A stretch of 15,086 nucleotides of DNA from Flavobacterium psychrophilum. GTDB taxonomy: Bacteria; Bacteroidota; Bacteroidia; Flavobacteriales; Flavobacteriaceae. The stretch is from contig CAMBHH010000076.1 in assembly GCA_945866505.1 (NCBI GenBank), positions 1 to 15,086 on the forward strand, read 5' to 3'. The notes under the pieces are model-generated. The model was not told where the DNA came from and made no database searches. It was given only the letters and a program-made list of their open reading frames with translations. Of the stretch, positions 7,553 through 15,086 are shown piece by piece; position 1 is the first letter of the stretch, and the number at the start of each line of letters is the position of its first letter. Made by a program: the position numbers and the translations under genes.

Positions 7553-7588
7553 AAAAAAATTCCCAAATGTAAACTTGGGAATTTTTTT
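7553..7588. terminator. Bidirectional terminator between convergent peptidase genes
   Basis: The stem is seven A plus TTCCCAA (7553-7566) against TTGGGAA plus seven T (7575-7588), giving up to 14 bp with an 8-nt loop. The T run continues to 7590 on the plus strand, and on the minus strand the A run becomes a T tract. It therefore can stop transcription from the M13 gene (15 nt after its stop) and from the S9 gene (immediately after its stop). Confidence 0.93.
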
Positions 7589-7593
7589 TTGAA

Positions 7594-9540
7594 TTATTTT
7601 ATCAAATACTCTTGCATAAATCGAATCACAGCCAAACGTTGAAAATCCACATTTGCTTTTTTTCTAAAACCGTGACCTTCATCTTTGGCTTCTAAATACC
7701 AAACCACATTTCCATTGGCTTTGAGCTTGTCTCGCATTTGGGTAGCCTCGGTTACAGGAACTCTTGGGTCATTTTTTCCTTGTATAATGAACATCGGTTT
7801 TTTGATTTTGTCAATATTATTTAAAGGAGCCATTTTTTCGAAAAAAGCTGCCATTTCAGGGATTCTTTCATCACCATATTCTACTCTTCTTAAATCTCTT
7901 CGGTATTCTTCGGTGTTTTTCAAAAAGGTATTGAAATTTGAGATTCCAACAATATCAACAGAACATTTGATTTTATCTGCATAATGATAGGCTGTTGCCA
8001 ATGTCATATAACCGCCATAGCTTCCGCCCATAATCATAATTTTGTCTTTGTCTAATTCGGGTTGTTGCGCAATCCAATCTAGTAATGCGCCAATATCTTT
8101 AACGGAATCTTCTCATAAAAAACCGTTGTCCTTGGCAATAAATGTTTTGCCAAAACCTGAAGATCCACGAACATTTGGATAAATGATCGCAACGCCCATT
8201 TCATTAGTATAGTAATTGCCCGAGCCCAAGAAGGAAGCCATAGATTGTCCTTCTGGTCCACCATGAATATTGATTAAAACGGGTCTTTTCCCAGTGAATT
8301 TTGAAGCAGCCGGATAATAAAAACCAGAAATTTTTAGATTGTCGAAACTTTTCCATTCAATGTATTTTGGCAATGCCATATCCGATTGTTGCATTTCGCC
8401 CAATTCGCTTTCTGTCCACCGCTGAACGGCTCCAGTTTTTACAGTTAGTTGATAAACATCCGAGGCTGATTGTGCCGTTGATTGAGTGAAGAAAAGGCTT
8501 TGAGCGTCTTTTGTGAAGTTTGCACCTCCAATTAGTCCTATTGGAATATTCTTGACTGCCGAATACGATTTGTTAACTGCATTCATCAAATACATCTTGT
8601 TCAATCCAGCTTCATTGGTTATAAAAACGATTGATTTCTTGTCTTCGGATAAATTGTAATTTTCAACATTCCAATTAATGCTTGTAGTATGATAAGTCAC
8701 TTTTTTTGTAGTTGTATTCATAGTAGCAAGGCGTTCAAATTCATTGTCCTTGTCTGTCACAAACCAAATTTCATCAGTTGCATTCGAAAACAATGCGCCC
8801 GCTTGAATAATTCCTTTTGATTTTCTATCGGTAACTTCAGATAATTTACCAGAGTCGGTATCCAATAACCAAATATGCGATTCATTAGCCGAAACATATT
8901 CGCTAATTAACAGTTTTTTGCCATCGTTTGAGATGTCCGATATTCCCCATCCGCCACCTTTTACTTGCAAAATTAGTTTATCAGATTTTGGATTAAGGGG
9001 ATCCATAAAATAAATATCTCGGTCGCCTCCATTCCTTTTGGTCGAAGAATAATAAAATCCTTTTCCGTCTTTTCTCCAAGTTGCACCTCCATTTTGAGAG
9101 CGACCACCGTCCGTTAAAAGAGTAGATTGCAGCGTTTTTAAATCGAGTTTATATAGTTGTCCAAATTCGTTACCACCAACATCTTTAGAATAAATAAGAT
9201 ATTCCCCCTTAACTGGTTCGTACGAGGCCCCATTCACGGGCTCATCAAAAAAGGTAATTTGTGTTCGAGCGCCCATTGGTTGGGTTAGGTGATGTAATTG
9301 TGAAGTAGAACCAAAACGAGTACTGATAATAATTTCGTTTTTTGTTGGATGATTTTCTGCCAAAGACGCACCACGAGCTTCCGAGTATTTTTTTACCTGA
9401 CTAGCAAGTTCTTTGGGGATTTCTGAAATATTCTCGGTTATCAAATTTTCATTTGGAGAAACACTGTTTTTCTTTTCTTGTGCATAAATGGCAAAGAAGG
9501 AGAAAAGGACCGGAATTAAAACACTTCTTTTGATTTTCAT
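7594..9540 (-). pseudogene. S9 family peptidase (prolyl oligopeptidase type), interrupted by one in-frame TGA
   Basis: The frame of 649 codons is whole except for a TGA at 8115-8113 (codon 476). The first part (475 codons) has a signal peptide (about 1-20, ending AIYA/QEKK) and a beta-propeller (blades with KDGKGFYYSSTKRNGGDRD, ISNDGKKLL, FTKDAQSLFF). It then has the start of the alpha/beta-hydrolase (VLINIHGGPEGQS and YPNVRGSSGFG), stopping after AKDNGFL. In the same frame the rest follows: EDSVKDIGALLDWI, GGSYGGY with S507, KNDPRVP with D591 and GHGF with H623. So the whole catalytic triad lies after the stop. Relatives usually read L-R/K-E-D here, so a single base change from an Arg codon would explain it. 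No frameshift or other decay is seen, suggesting a recent mutation or a sequence error. A truncated product would be inactive. It begins 27 nt after the EamA gene and may share its transcript. Confidence 0.9.
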
Positions 9541-9567
9541 AATAGATAAATTAATTGGTTTATAAAA

Positions 9568-10491
9568 TTAAGCACGAACTTTCCGAATCGAATAATTAAC
9601 CAGATACAAGCCACACAATGTGATGGAACCTCCTATTGCAATTGCCGTCGTGAGAGGTTCTCCATAAATTATGGCGCCTAATAAAACGGCAATAATAGGA
9701 TTGATGTAGGCGTAAATGCTATTTATTTCGGGCGGTAATCTTTGTAGCATGTAAATAAAGGCTATAAATGTCAGCACGGAGCCAATGATGACCAAATATC
9801 CAATAGACCACCAGGAATTTGCTGGAATGGAACTGATGTTTACTCCAGTTCCTGTTGCGCCAACAACCGCTAAAGTAATACAACTTGAAATCAGCATTTG
9901 CAATCCTACACTAAAATAGGGATTAAAACTAGCCGCTTTTTTCTTGGTGTATAAAGTTCCAAAAGCCCAGGTTATTGTTGCGATTATTGATATAATTATT
10001 CCAAATCTAAAATCAGGAATCAAAAAATCACTCAAATGATTGTAGAAAATCACGCAAACGCCACCAAAACTAATTACTAGTCCAAAAAAGGCTAATCGAG
10101 CTAATTTTTCACCTCGAAAAAAGCAAATAATAACAACCCATAAAGGAACAAGAGCACCAATAATTGCTCCCAATCCGCTACTGATGTATTTCACGCCCCA
10201 AGTACTCAGACCATTGCTCAAAACAAAATTAAGAATACTCAATATGACAATTGTTTTCCATTGTTTTCCTTTCGGCCAAGGCACTTTTTTGTATAAAAAG
10301 AAAGTAACATAGAGTAGTCCTCCTATGAGTTGTCTGATTCCTGCCAATTGTAACGCTGGCATATGTTTGACGCCTTCTTTTGATGCCAACCAAGTCGTTC
10401 CCCAAAAAAAGCTCACCCAGCATAAAGCTAAAATGGGCAATCCAATGGCATTAATCTTGGACGAAAAAGCGTTTTTTATTTTAGTTCTCAC
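9568..10491 (-). CDS. EamA/DMT family transporter
   Basis: This is a 307-residue inner-membrane protein with about ten hydrophobic helices arranged as two EamA repeats. The first starts at ALCWVSFFWGTTWLASKEGV (a typical WGxxW/F motif in helix 1). It includes GIRQLIGGLLYVTFFLYKK and the conserved LVPLWVVIICFF. The second repeat begins near ITWAFGTLYTKKKA and ends with the INPIIAVLLGAIIYGEPL motif. Family members export or import small metabolites; the substrate cannot be told from sequence. The start is a GTG at 10491-10489: it lies 1 nt after the stop of the SDR-fold gene, and no other Met or start occurs before the first helix. The tight spacing implies translational coupling and one operon. 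Confidence 0.92.
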   Translation of the reverse strand: MRTKIKNAFSSKINAIGLPILALCWVSFFWGTTWLASKEGVKHMPALQLAGIRQLIGGLLYVTFFLYKKVPWPKGKQWKTIVILSILNFVLSNGLSTWGVKYISSGLGAIIGALVPLWVVIICFFRGEKLARLAFFGLVISFGGVCVIFYNHLSDFLIPDFRFGIIISIIATITWAFGTLYTKKKAASFNPYFSVGLQMLISSCITLAVVGATGTGVNISSIPANSWWSIGYLVIIGSVLTFIAFIYMLQRLPPEINSIYAYINPIIAVLLGAIIYGEPLTTAIAIGGSITLCGLYLVNYSIRKVRA

Positions 10492-10492
10492 T

Positions 10493-11320
10493 TTATAAAT
10501 TGGGTTTTATAAATGTATATTCCAAAAAATTTTCAATTTTAGAACTCGAAATAGTTTTTCCAAAACTGGAATTATCATTATTAAATTCTGGCAAATCCAA
10601 ACCCAAATCGAGGGCTTTTTGGCTGTAATATTTCTTTCGGCTGGGATGAAAAGGCGCCACAGCATTGAAGCTTTCGTTCCTTTCCAATTTGTCATTCTGA
10701 GCTTGCCGAAGAATCGTAAGAATGATGCCAATGCAATCGTCCTGATGAATTAAATTTATGGGAGCATTAGGGTTTTCAATATTTTTTCTTCCCGCCAAGA
10801 ATTTTATTGGATGTCGGTCTTCGCCAATCAAGCCACCGAATCGTAAAATAGTAGTTTTGAAATTCGAATTGGTTTGCAAAAGTTGCTCCACTTGAACCAA
10901 TTGCTTGCCGCTTTCCGTGTCAGGGTTTAATTTAGTTTCCTCTGTCATACTGAGAGCAGTCGAAGTGTCTCCATAAACCGACGTCGAACTAATGAAGAGC
11001 ACATTTTCAACCGTAGAATTTTCGATATGTGGAATTACGTTTTTAATCTTGGAAACAAAATTTTCTGTTCCCGAACCGCGAAGTTTTGGCGGAACATCAA
11101 TGATCAAAATCTTGGAATTTTCTAGAAAAACCTTAAGATTTCCCACAGTTTTATCTTCTGAAAGCGCAATCAAATAAGGCTGAATTCCCAAGTTGTCGAA
11201 AACAGAAAGTTTGTCAATCGATGTTGTAGAGCCTTTTACTAAAAAATCTTTTTTCAGCAAAGCTTTCGCCAAAGGCAAACCCAACCAACCGCAACCGAGA
11301 ATACTAATTTGAGTCATCAT
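10493..11320 (-). CDS. NAD(P)-binding SDR-fold protein, YeeZ-like
   Basis: This 275-residue cytosolic Rossmann-fold protein resembles the atypical extended-SDR/NAD-dependent epimerase group. The nucleotide-binding glycines are in ILGCGWLGLPLAKAL (GxGxxG at 9-14). ISSTSVYGD (110-118) marks the strand that ends at the active site, and LRFGGLIGEDRHPIKFLAGR (159-178) and NLIHQDDC (189-196) are also characteristic. The YxxxK catalytic pair of classical SDRs is not in its usual place before VEQLL (Ser137 and Leu141 instead), as is common in this subgroup. The substrate is unknown. Two segments, GDTSTALSMT (117-126) and about residues 203-210 (ILRQAQND region), are encoded by copies of a dispersed palindromic repeat. 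The start is ATGATG at 11320; the second Met is equally possible. It precedes EamA by 1 nt. Confidence 0.88.
   Translation of the reverse strand: MMTQISILGCGWLGLPLAKALLKKDFLVKGSTTSIDKLSVFDNLGIQPYLIALSEDKTVGNLKVFLENSKILIIDVPPKLRGSGTENFVSKIKNVIPHIENSTVENVLFISSTSVYGDTSTALSMTEETKLNPDTESGKQLVQVEQLLQTNSNFKTTILRFGGLIGEDRHPIKFLAGRKNIENPNAPINLIHQDDCIGIILTILRQAQNDKLERNESFNAVAPFHPSRKKYYSQKALDLGLDLPEFNNDNSSFGKTISSSKIENFLEYTFIKPNL
10691..10715. repeat. Dispersed palindromic repeat, copy 1 (inside the SDR-fold gene)
   Basis: The plus strand reads GTCATTCTGAGCTTGCCGAAGAATC in two adjoining parts: GTCATTCTGAGC then TTGCCGAAGAATC. From memory this matches a short repeat frequent in Flavobacterium genomes. 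ATTCT and AGAAT form the outer stem. On the coding strand it supplies the ILRQAQND segment, which recurs in many proteins where this repeat is read through. Confidence 0.7.
10944..10970. repeat. Dispersed palindromic repeat, copy 2 (inside the SDR-fold gene)
   Basis: The plus strand reads GTCATACTGAGAGC followed by AGTCGAAGTGTCT, the same pattern as copy 1 (GTCATnCTGAG...CGAAGnnTC), one base longer. The stem keeps pairing through a swapped base pair: ATACT with AGTGT (one G-U) instead of ATTCT with AGAAT. It encodes residues 117-126 in a different frame relative to the repeat from that used by copy 1. Confidence 0.6.
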
Positions 11321-11336
11321 AAAAAAATTGATTGTT

Positions 11337-11344
11337 CAAAAGTA
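11337..11344 (-). promoter_or_regulatory. Probable promoter of the SDR-fold / EamA / S9 unit
   Basis: TACTTTTG on the minus strand matches TAnnTTTG and is identical to the feoA element. It lies 17-24 nt before the SDR-fold ATG, in the 58-nt gap after the L,D-transpeptidase stop. No -33 TTG is evident. It suggests that the three downstream genes have their own start even if read-through from the transpeptidase occurs. Confidence 0.5.
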
Positions 11345-11378
11345 GTTTAAAAACGCACCATTTGGAAATAGATTTTAA

Positions 11379-12248
11379 TTAAGATTTCTTTCTTTTTTCC
11401 TGTTCTTTTAAAATAGTTTCCAAATAAGGCTTGGTAATTTTCTCCATTTCACTTTCAGAAATGTCTAGTGATTTTGGATTTTTAACGAGTTGCAACCAAG
11501 GTTTTGGTTTACCAAAAGGATAACTCCCAAAAACAATTACTGGTGTTCCCTTGAATTTCACGTTTTCATCGTCGGCCAAAACCCATTGATCTGCCCATTG
11601 ATATAAATTTTTAGCGTCTTTTTCGTGTAACCTCAAGCACGAATGTGAGGCAGGATACCCTGGCAAATCATATTGATGAAATCCAATACCTCCTTTGTTT
11701 GCGATATTAAAATTCCAAAGTAATTTCCATTCATCATCAACGGTGCTGATGGTTTCTTCGGCTTTCCAATTACAGAAAAACAAACCCGTGGGCGTTTGAG
11801 CATTTTTTCGACCCATATTCGTTGGGCCAGTATAAATCAAAATTCCGTTTTCATAAGCAGCAAAAGTTTGAGTTGGATAAGAGAAGAAAAGGATTTTATC
11901 CACATCTACCAAATAAGGAACTTGAACGAGGAAAGGCAAGTAAAAAGCAATGTCACCAGTCATATCCGTTGGAATAATAACAGAATCCATTTTTACAAAA
12001 AATTGTTTGTCGGTTCGGTTTATGGCAAGAGCAATCTCTAAGTCAGCGGCATCTTTGTTGATTTTCAACCAGTCTTTAGTGTTTTCTAAAGTATAGGAAA
12101 CCGCTTTGGGCGCTTTTCGAACAGGCGCTTTTTTGATAATTTTATTAGTTGGTGGCGCATTTTTAGTTTCCACATTTTTGCAGGAAAATAGAATAAGTGC
12201 CAGTATAATTCCAAGGAGTACGATTGATTTTTTCATAAAGTATTTCAT
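11379..12248 (-). CDS. Lipoprotein L,D-transpeptidase (YkuD domain)
   Basis: The 289-residue protein begins with a lipoprotein signal (hydrophobic stretch ending ILFSC, lipid cysteine C23), followed by a Lys/Ala/Pro-rich linker (about 29-50). The YkuD catalytic domain spans about 115-245. H191 in GIGFHQYDLPG and the SHSCLRLH motif (201-208) with nucleophile C204 match the HXX14-17[S/T]HGChN pattern, here with SHSCLR. Such enzymes form 3-3 peptidoglycan cross-links or attach proteins to peptidoglycan; some members are regulators without cross-linking activity. It would act in the periplasm, anchored to a membrane. The Lys/Glu-rich tail (about 262-289) is likely extended helix. Start: ATG at 12248 (MKYFMKKS) or the fifth codon (MKKS), which gives a more usual signal peptide; the sequence does not decide. 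Confidence 0.92.
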   Translation of the reverse strand: MKYFMKKSIVLLGIILALILFSCKNVETKNAPPTNKIIKKAPVRKAPKAVSYTLENTKDWLKINKDAADLEIALAINRTDKQFFVKMDSVIIPTDMTGDIAFYLPFLVQVPYLVDVDKILFFSYPTQTFAAYENGILIYTGPTNMGRKNAQTPTGLFFCNWKAEETISTVDDEWKLLWNFNIANKGGIGFHQYDLPGYPASHSCLRLHEKDAKNLYQWADQWVLADDENVKFKGTPVIVFGSYPFGKPKPWLQLVKNPKSLDISESEMEKITKPYLETILKEQEKRKKS

Positions 12249-12496
12249 TTATGTAAAAATGATGGAATTATAAGTGTAAATTGTTATATAATTATGGGGG
12301 ATTGTTGTAGATTTTACGGGTGATGTGATGAGAAGTTTGAGTTGATGGCTGTCGATGTAAAGTCGCCAAGGCTGTGATGGAGCTTTATAACTAAGTATAG
12401 ATTTAGGTCTGGATGGTCATTGCGATACAAATCCCAAACCGACTTCATATTAATCCGAATATCTAAATCTAGCAATAGGGTTATTATAATTTGTTT
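12249..12496. other. Spacer with a long imperfect hairpin; no confident gene
   Basis: TAGATTTAG (12398-12406) is the exact reverse complement of CTAAATCTA (12463-12471). The pairing continues inward with a G-U and a T-A pair, then GGAT (12411-12414) with ATCC (12453-12456) across a small internal loop, giving a stem-loop of about 74 nt. The remaining part (12290-12390) is G-rich on the plus strand, unlike its surroundings. On the minus strand the frame of the small ORF upstream stays open past its stop, to 12314, with an ATG at 12448 (44 residues, MKSVWDLYRNDHPDLNLYL...), which I do not recognise. No TAnnTTTG promoter for the transpeptidase was found. This may be an RNA element or the remnant of an inserted segment. 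Confidence 0.4.
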
Positions 12497-12790
12497 TTAT
12501 TTTGTTTCGTACAAGTATTTGATTTTTTCGTATTCTTCTAATTCTAAATCATTCATATTAAATAGAACTTTTAAGAAATTTCGATATTCAAACAAATTCT
12601 TTTCCTTTAAAAAATCCATTATTCTATAATTGACAAAATCGTGATTCAAATCCTCTAACTTTATTTTAGAGTATCGCTTTCTTGATTTTGGATATTTCTC
12701 CCAAAAGCACTTATAATTTCCATAAATTTGATCAGTTACTTTTTCAATTATTCCATTTAATAATTCCTCCTTTTTTAAACACTTTCCCAA
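12497..12790 (-). CDS. Small unrecognised protein or gene remnant overlapping the M28 3' end
   Basis: This 97-codon frame encodes a charged, helical, cytosolic-looking protein (segments KKEELLNGIIEKVTDQIYG, CFWEKYPKSRKRYSKIKLED, RIMDFLKEKNLFEYRNFLKV, LELEEYEKIKYLY). I recognise no family. The amphipathic composition and lack of stops look like true coding sequence. The start is weak: only a TTG at 12790 is available and there is no ATG before residue 57. The first 47 nt overlap the end of the M28 gene in another frame, although an AGGAGG lies within that overlap. It may be the 3' part of a gene that lost its own start when it was joined to the M28 tail. Immunity- or regulator-like small proteins are possible, but nothing visible supports a function. 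Confidence 0.5.
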   Translation of the reverse strand: MGKCLKKEELLNGIIEKVTDQIYGNYKCFWEKYPKSRKRYSKIKLEDLNHDFVNYRIMDFLKEKNLFEYRNFLKVLFNMNDLELEEYEKIKYLYETK

Positions 12791-15086
12791 TCTTCAAAAC
12801 AATGGGTTTAACAACCTTTGGTGAAGGTTTAATTTTCTGTTTAATAATCACAGCATCAGTCAAAACAAAAGGCGTTGGCATCATCCAATCAGCTCTTTTT
12901 TGCATTAAAAACAGCGGATTATTCATTAAATCGAAAGAGCTTTCCAATAAATCTAAATCCAAAACACTGGAAGCAGCAATGCTAAATTCTATTTCCAGTG
13001 GCAGTTGATCTACTACATAATAGCTCAACAATTTCTTGTTTTTTCGTTCGTATATCGAACCTTTTTGTCCCAACAATGACAAACCATTGGCTTTGAAATT
13101 TTGGATTACAAGATTTTCATTGGCAAGAATATCATAACGATTGACTTTTCGCGTGGGCGAAATTCTGATTTTCAAATAGCGATTTTTGCCAACAACGCTA
13201 TCTTTCAGGAATTCGATAATTGGTTTCGAAAGGATTTTCATTGGCGCATCGGTGGTGAAAGTAAATTCAGTTTTGTATTTGCTGGGTAAAGAAATGGAGC
13301 TTAATTCCTTGGCATCTTTTGGATTTTCGCCTAAATACCTTTTGGTCCATTCGTCCAAATTGGTATCATAAGTTGCCCAAGTTGCCTTGTTTTTGTCGGC
13401 ATCCAAAATATAGACTAAACTATTGGATTTGGCTTTGCCCAATTCATACCCAGAATAGTAATGAGCTCTTGCAAAAACCCCAATCGCCAATACGAACAAA
13501 ATCAAGGACGCCGTCCCTCTTCGCTTAAGCGAGCTAAAAATGGGTAGCAATAAACTAAAGGTCAAAGCCGTTAAAATGGCGCTTCCAAACAATACTTTTA
13601 AGCCTAAACCTATTGGAAACATTTGGATAAATGGGGCAATAATCAGCAAGGCAGGAATACTCAAAAAGAGGTTCAAAATCCATTTTGACTTTTGGGTCAG
13701 CACAAAAGAAGTCAACATTAGCAATCCTGCAAAAACGGGAAGAATCAAAAATCCCGCGCCTTTCAAGAAGAAAGCCAACAATGCGTTGAGGATAATCCAA
13801 AAGAAAAGTGGCGCAACATAGTGATTCATCACCATTTTTTTGGCTGAGAAAGTTTGGTAAAATGCAAAACAAATCGCCAAACTCAATAGCGTGAAAGCTG
13901 CAATGTAATCGTGTCCGTTATACGTAAATCCGTTGAGCAAATCATTGTATTGTGGATAAATCAGTAACAATAATTCCCAACCCAGAAAGGTAATTATACC
14001 CGAAACTAGTACCGAACCAAAAAACGGAATAAATCCTCGAGCCATTTCCGAGAAAGAAAATAGACGTTTACCCATTCCAATGAATATCAAAAATAACAAG
14101 AGCACAAAAGCGATGATTACCATTGGCAAAACCCAGCTAAACGGATAACTGATGAAGCTAAATGGAATCGAAAAATAAACATCATCTTCGGTGGTTTGTG
14201 TCGTGTTCAGGTCGGCATTCGAAAAATAATCCAACAGCGGCATCAAATATTTTCCTTGATGCGCCAAGGTGTTTTTGCTTAAATGATTGATATCATCTTG
14301 CGCCGTGTGGTAATTGTAATGACCGTCGATAAAGGCAAAATTGTAGCCTTGAATATTGCCTTGTTCCCTGAAAACCGTCAAATCAGTATCGTTGGGCAAC
14401 ATTTTATAAATGCTGTACATCAAGGAATTTGAAACAGGATATTGGGTGTTGGCAGTCGAGAATTCTTTGACCAATCCGGCATTTCCTCCATTGGTTTCCA
14501 TCAACATATAACTTGGTCCGGAACTTCCACGGGCTTCAAAATTCAAAACCAAACCGACTTCTTTTGCCCAATGGTGTTGCGTTACAAAAAGAGCTGCACC
14601 ATTCAATCCCAATTCTTCGGCATCCGAAAACAGAATAATAATGTCGTTTTTGTGCTGTTTTTTGTTGTAAGTAAAAGCACGAACACTTTCGAGAATTGTT
14701 GCCACACCAGACCCTGCATCGCTTGCACCTTTGGAATAAGAATGTGGCGCGCTGTCATAATGTGTAAGTAGTAGCAAAGCTTTGTCGCTGTTGCTGCCTT
14801 TTATTCGAGCCAAGATATTTTTGCATTTGGTCAAAGTGCCCCAATCCGAAAAGGCAAAACCTTCTTGAATGGAAGTTTGCAAACCCATACTTTGCAGTTC
14901 TTTTATCAAATAATTGGCGACCACATCATGATTTTCGGAACCTACAAAATGGGGTTTTTGCGAAATATTTTTGACTTGTTCCAAAGCTCTTTCTGTCGAA
15001 AACTCGTTAAGCGGAGCATCGTCATCGGATGTCCATTGCGGCATCATCGTGAAGAATGTAAATCCAAGTATTCCGAGCAGGAACAA
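12744..15086 (-). CDS. Membrane-bound M28 family metallopeptidase (ERMP1-like), 5' end outside the window
   Basis: 781 codons are present; the true start is beyond the right edge, since the window opens inside the first hydrophobic segment. Fragment numbering: an N-terminal membrane anchor (2-15), then the M28 exopeptidase domain (about 30-290). Its di-zinc residues are in place: H109 with D111 (LLTHYDS), D123 (ASDAGSG), catalytic E157 and ligand E158 (DAEELG), E184 (FEARGSS) and H260 (YHTAQDD). About eight membrane helices follow (roughly 320-550), and then an extracytoplasmic beta-rich domain. This layout matches the ERMP1/Fxna-like group, which removes residues from peptides at a membrane face. 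The last residues (KKGGIIKWNN, TGA stop at 12746-12744) overlap the small ORF downstream and may be a replaced tail. The use of TGA as a stop here is relevant to the S9 gene. Confidence 0.93.
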   Translation of the reverse strand: MFLLGILGFTFFTMMPQWTSDDDAPLNEFSTERALEQVKNISQKPHFVGSENHDVVANYLIKELQSMGLQTSIQEGFAFSDWGTLTKCKNILARIKGSNSDKALLLLTHYDSAPHSYSKGASDAGSGVATILESVRAFTYNKKQHKNDIIILFSDAEELGLNGAALFVTQHHWAKEVGLVLNFEARGSSGPSYMLMETNGGNAGLVKEFSTANTQYPVSNSLMYSIYKMLPNDTDLTVFREQGNIQGYNFAFIDGHYNYHTAQDDINHLSKNTLAHQGKYLMPLLDYFSNADLNTTQTTEDDVYFSIPFSFISYPFSWVLPMVIIAFVLLLFLIFIGMGKRLFSFSEMARGFIPFFGSVLVSGIITFLGWELLLLIYPQYNDLLNGFTYNGHDYIAAFTLLSLAICFAFYQTFSAKKMVMNHYVAPLFFWIILNALLAFFLKGAGFLILPVFAGLLMLTSFVLTQKSKWILNLFLSIPALLIIAPFIQMFPIGLGLKVLFGSAILTALTFSLLLPIFSSLKRRGTASLILFVLAIGVFARAHYYSGYELGKAKSNSLVYILDADKNKATWATYDTNLDEWTKRYLGENPKDAKELSSISLPSKYKTEFTFTTDAPMKILSKPIIEFLKDSVVGKNRYLKIRISPTRKVNRYDILANENLVIQNFKANGLSLLGQKGSIYERKNKKLLSYYVVDQLPLEIEFSIAASSVLDLDLLESSFDLMNNPLFLMQKRADWMMPTPFVLTDAVIIKQKIKPSPKVVKPIVLKIGKVFKKGGIIKWNN

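Noticed and set aside
8113..8115. TGA as selenocysteine or a reassigned codon in the S9 gene
   Set aside because: The position normally holds Arg or Lys, not Cys; no selenocysteine element is evident after the codon; and another gene in the window ends at TGA.
8079..8264. Separate ORF on the minus strand across the S9 stop codon
   Set aside because: It is in a different frame from the S9 homology and has no family-like sequence; it is a shadow.
12420..12629. Plus-strand ORF opposite the small minus-strand ORF
   Set aside because: Low-complexity Ser/Phe/Ile composition typical of antisense shadows in A+T-rich DNA.
13555..13872. Minus-strand 105-codon ORF inside the M28 gene
   Set aside because: It lies out of frame within the membrane part of M28 and lacks coding character.
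1..15086. CRISPR array, tRNA, rRNA, IS element or prophage
   Set aside because: No regularly spaced repeats, no tRNA-like cloverleaf or TTCGA arm noticed, no transposase, integrase or phage genes in any frame read.

Overview
The window looks like chromosome of a Flavobacterium-type member of the Bacteroidota. The sequence is A+T rich. Shine-Dalgarno sites are largely absent, and several gene starts have the Bacteroidota -7 element TAnnTTTG upstream. The gene content also fits: PorP/SprF, a PorE-like TPR/propeller/OmpA protein, a remnant of a gliding-type adhesin, and ERMP1-like M28 peptidases. No phage, IS element, CRISPR array, tRNA or rRNA was found, and no clear new defence or biosynthetic system is visible.

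Left part (1-1735, minus strand): a SCO1/SenC copper chaperone, then feoA and the 5' part of feoB (ferrous iron uptake), which runs off the left edge. The SCO-feoA gap holds a good TAnnTTTG promoter covered by two palindromes, likely a metal-responsive control site. An inverted repeat also lies upstream of the SCO gene.

Middle (1821-7538, plus strand): a decayed remnant of a large type IX-secreted adhesin, whose tail still resembles the gliding-motility C-terminal sorting domain. It is followed 5 nt later by an intact PorP/SprF protein, and then by a 649-residue TPR / beta-propeller / carboxypeptidase-regulatory-like / OmpA protein with the architecture of PorE. The adhesin appears lost while its accessory genes persist. 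Next comes a secreted M13 (neprilysin/PepO) metallopeptidase, ending at a strong bidirectional terminator.

Right part (7594-15086, minus strand). In transcription order this holds: the C-terminal 780 codons of a membrane M28 peptidase; a small unrecognised ORF overlapping its 3' end; a 248-nt spacer with a long hairpin; a lipoprotein L,D-transpeptidase; an SDR-fold protein carrying two copies of a dispersed palindromic repeat inside its reading frame; an EamA/DMT transporter 1 nt further on; and an S9 prolyl-oligopeptidase-family gene interrupted by one in-frame TGA before its catalytic triad.

The most useful leads are the adhesin remnant beside an orphan SprF/PorE-like pair, the single-nonsense S9 peptidase, the repeats domesticated into coding sequence, and the structured spacers at 3185-3323 and 12398-12471.
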